The notes beneath the pieces are model-generated. The model was not told the origin of the DNA. It saw only the letters and a program-made list of their open reading frames with translations, and did not search any database. 5,502 nt of DNA, taken from positions 1 through 5,502 of the forward strand of contig JAKQKW010000122.1 of the NCBI GenBank assembly GCA_029560455.1. Direction: 5' to 3'. Of the stretch, positions 5,454 through 5,502 are shown in pieces (position 1 is the stretch's first letter; every line of letters begins with the position of its first letter). The position numbers were made by a program, and so were the translations under genes. This DNA is from Candidatus Rifleibacteriota bacterium (lineage in GTDB: Bacteria > Riflebacteria > Ozemobacteria > Ozemobacterales > Ozemobacteraceae).

Positions 5454-5487
5454 CGGGCTCTAAGCCGCATCCTGCGGCAATCGCCCG
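5454..5487 (-). repeat. Hairpin H5, two-tier palindrome with GGA tip on the minus strand
   Basis: An inner perfect stem GCCGCA (5464-5469) and TGCGGC (5473-5478) encloses TCC. An outer stem CGGGC (5454-5458) and GCCCG (5483-5487) is separated from it by an internal loop of five and four bases. The minus-strand tip reads CGCAGGATGCG. The sequence around the inner stem matches the pattern around H4 (TAAGC, CATCCTG, GCAA), although the stems differ. The rest of 5330-5502 shows no gene. Confidence 0.55.
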
Positions 5488-5502
5488 CGTTTTGCCCTCC
5501 AG

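Overview
The window reads as a chromosomal segment of a diderm (Gram-negative type) bacterium that makes multiheme c-type cytochromes, so probably an anaerobe or facultative anaerobe with respiratory electron transport. Several proteins carry signal peptides or membrane anchors that place them in the periplasm. GC is moderate and composition is similar across all genes, so nothing suggests recent transfer. I cannot name the taxon. A Deltaproteobacteria-like or candidate-phylum bacterium (for example Riflebacteria-type) would fit, but that is a guess.

Layout. Positions 1-262 hold the 5' part of a minus-strand gene for an unrecognised two-helix membrane protein that runs off the left edge. Positions 263-668 are a divergent intergenic region of about 406 bases. 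It holds a likely minus-strand promoter, a terminator-like hairpin pointing right, a run of further hairpins, and a good sigma70-type promoter (TTGACT-17-TATTTT) about 48 bases before the next gene. Positions 669-5329 hold six plus-strand genes packed as one operon, with gaps or overlaps of +3, -23, +1, +13 and -4 bases. In order they are an RDD-family membrane protein, a membrane-anchored TlpA-like thioredoxin, an exported TlpA-like thioredoxin, a membrane-anchored parvulin (PpiC) isomerase, a small two-helix HAMP protein with no output domain, and an exported multiheme cytochrome c. Positions 5330-5502 have no gene. They hold a weak terminator candidate and another palindromic hairpin.

How the genes may work together. 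The cytochrome has ten canonical CXXCH sites and one altered CXXCQ site, and needs apocytochrome cysteines kept reduced and a large polypeptide folded around its hemes. Two thiol-disulfide proteins and a prolyl isomerase encoded just upstream look like a dedicated maturation set. The RDD and HAMP proteins would be membrane partners. This is inference from gene order. No CcdA/DsbD, no Ccm or Ccs heme lyase, no quinol oxidase and no outer-membrane porin lies in the window.

The most unusual non-coding signal is a set of hairpins in both flanking intergenic regions. They share a CAGGA(T) sequence at the tip while their stems differ. They could be a dispersed palindromic repeat family or GGA-loop RNA structures of the kind CsrA/RsmA proteins bind.
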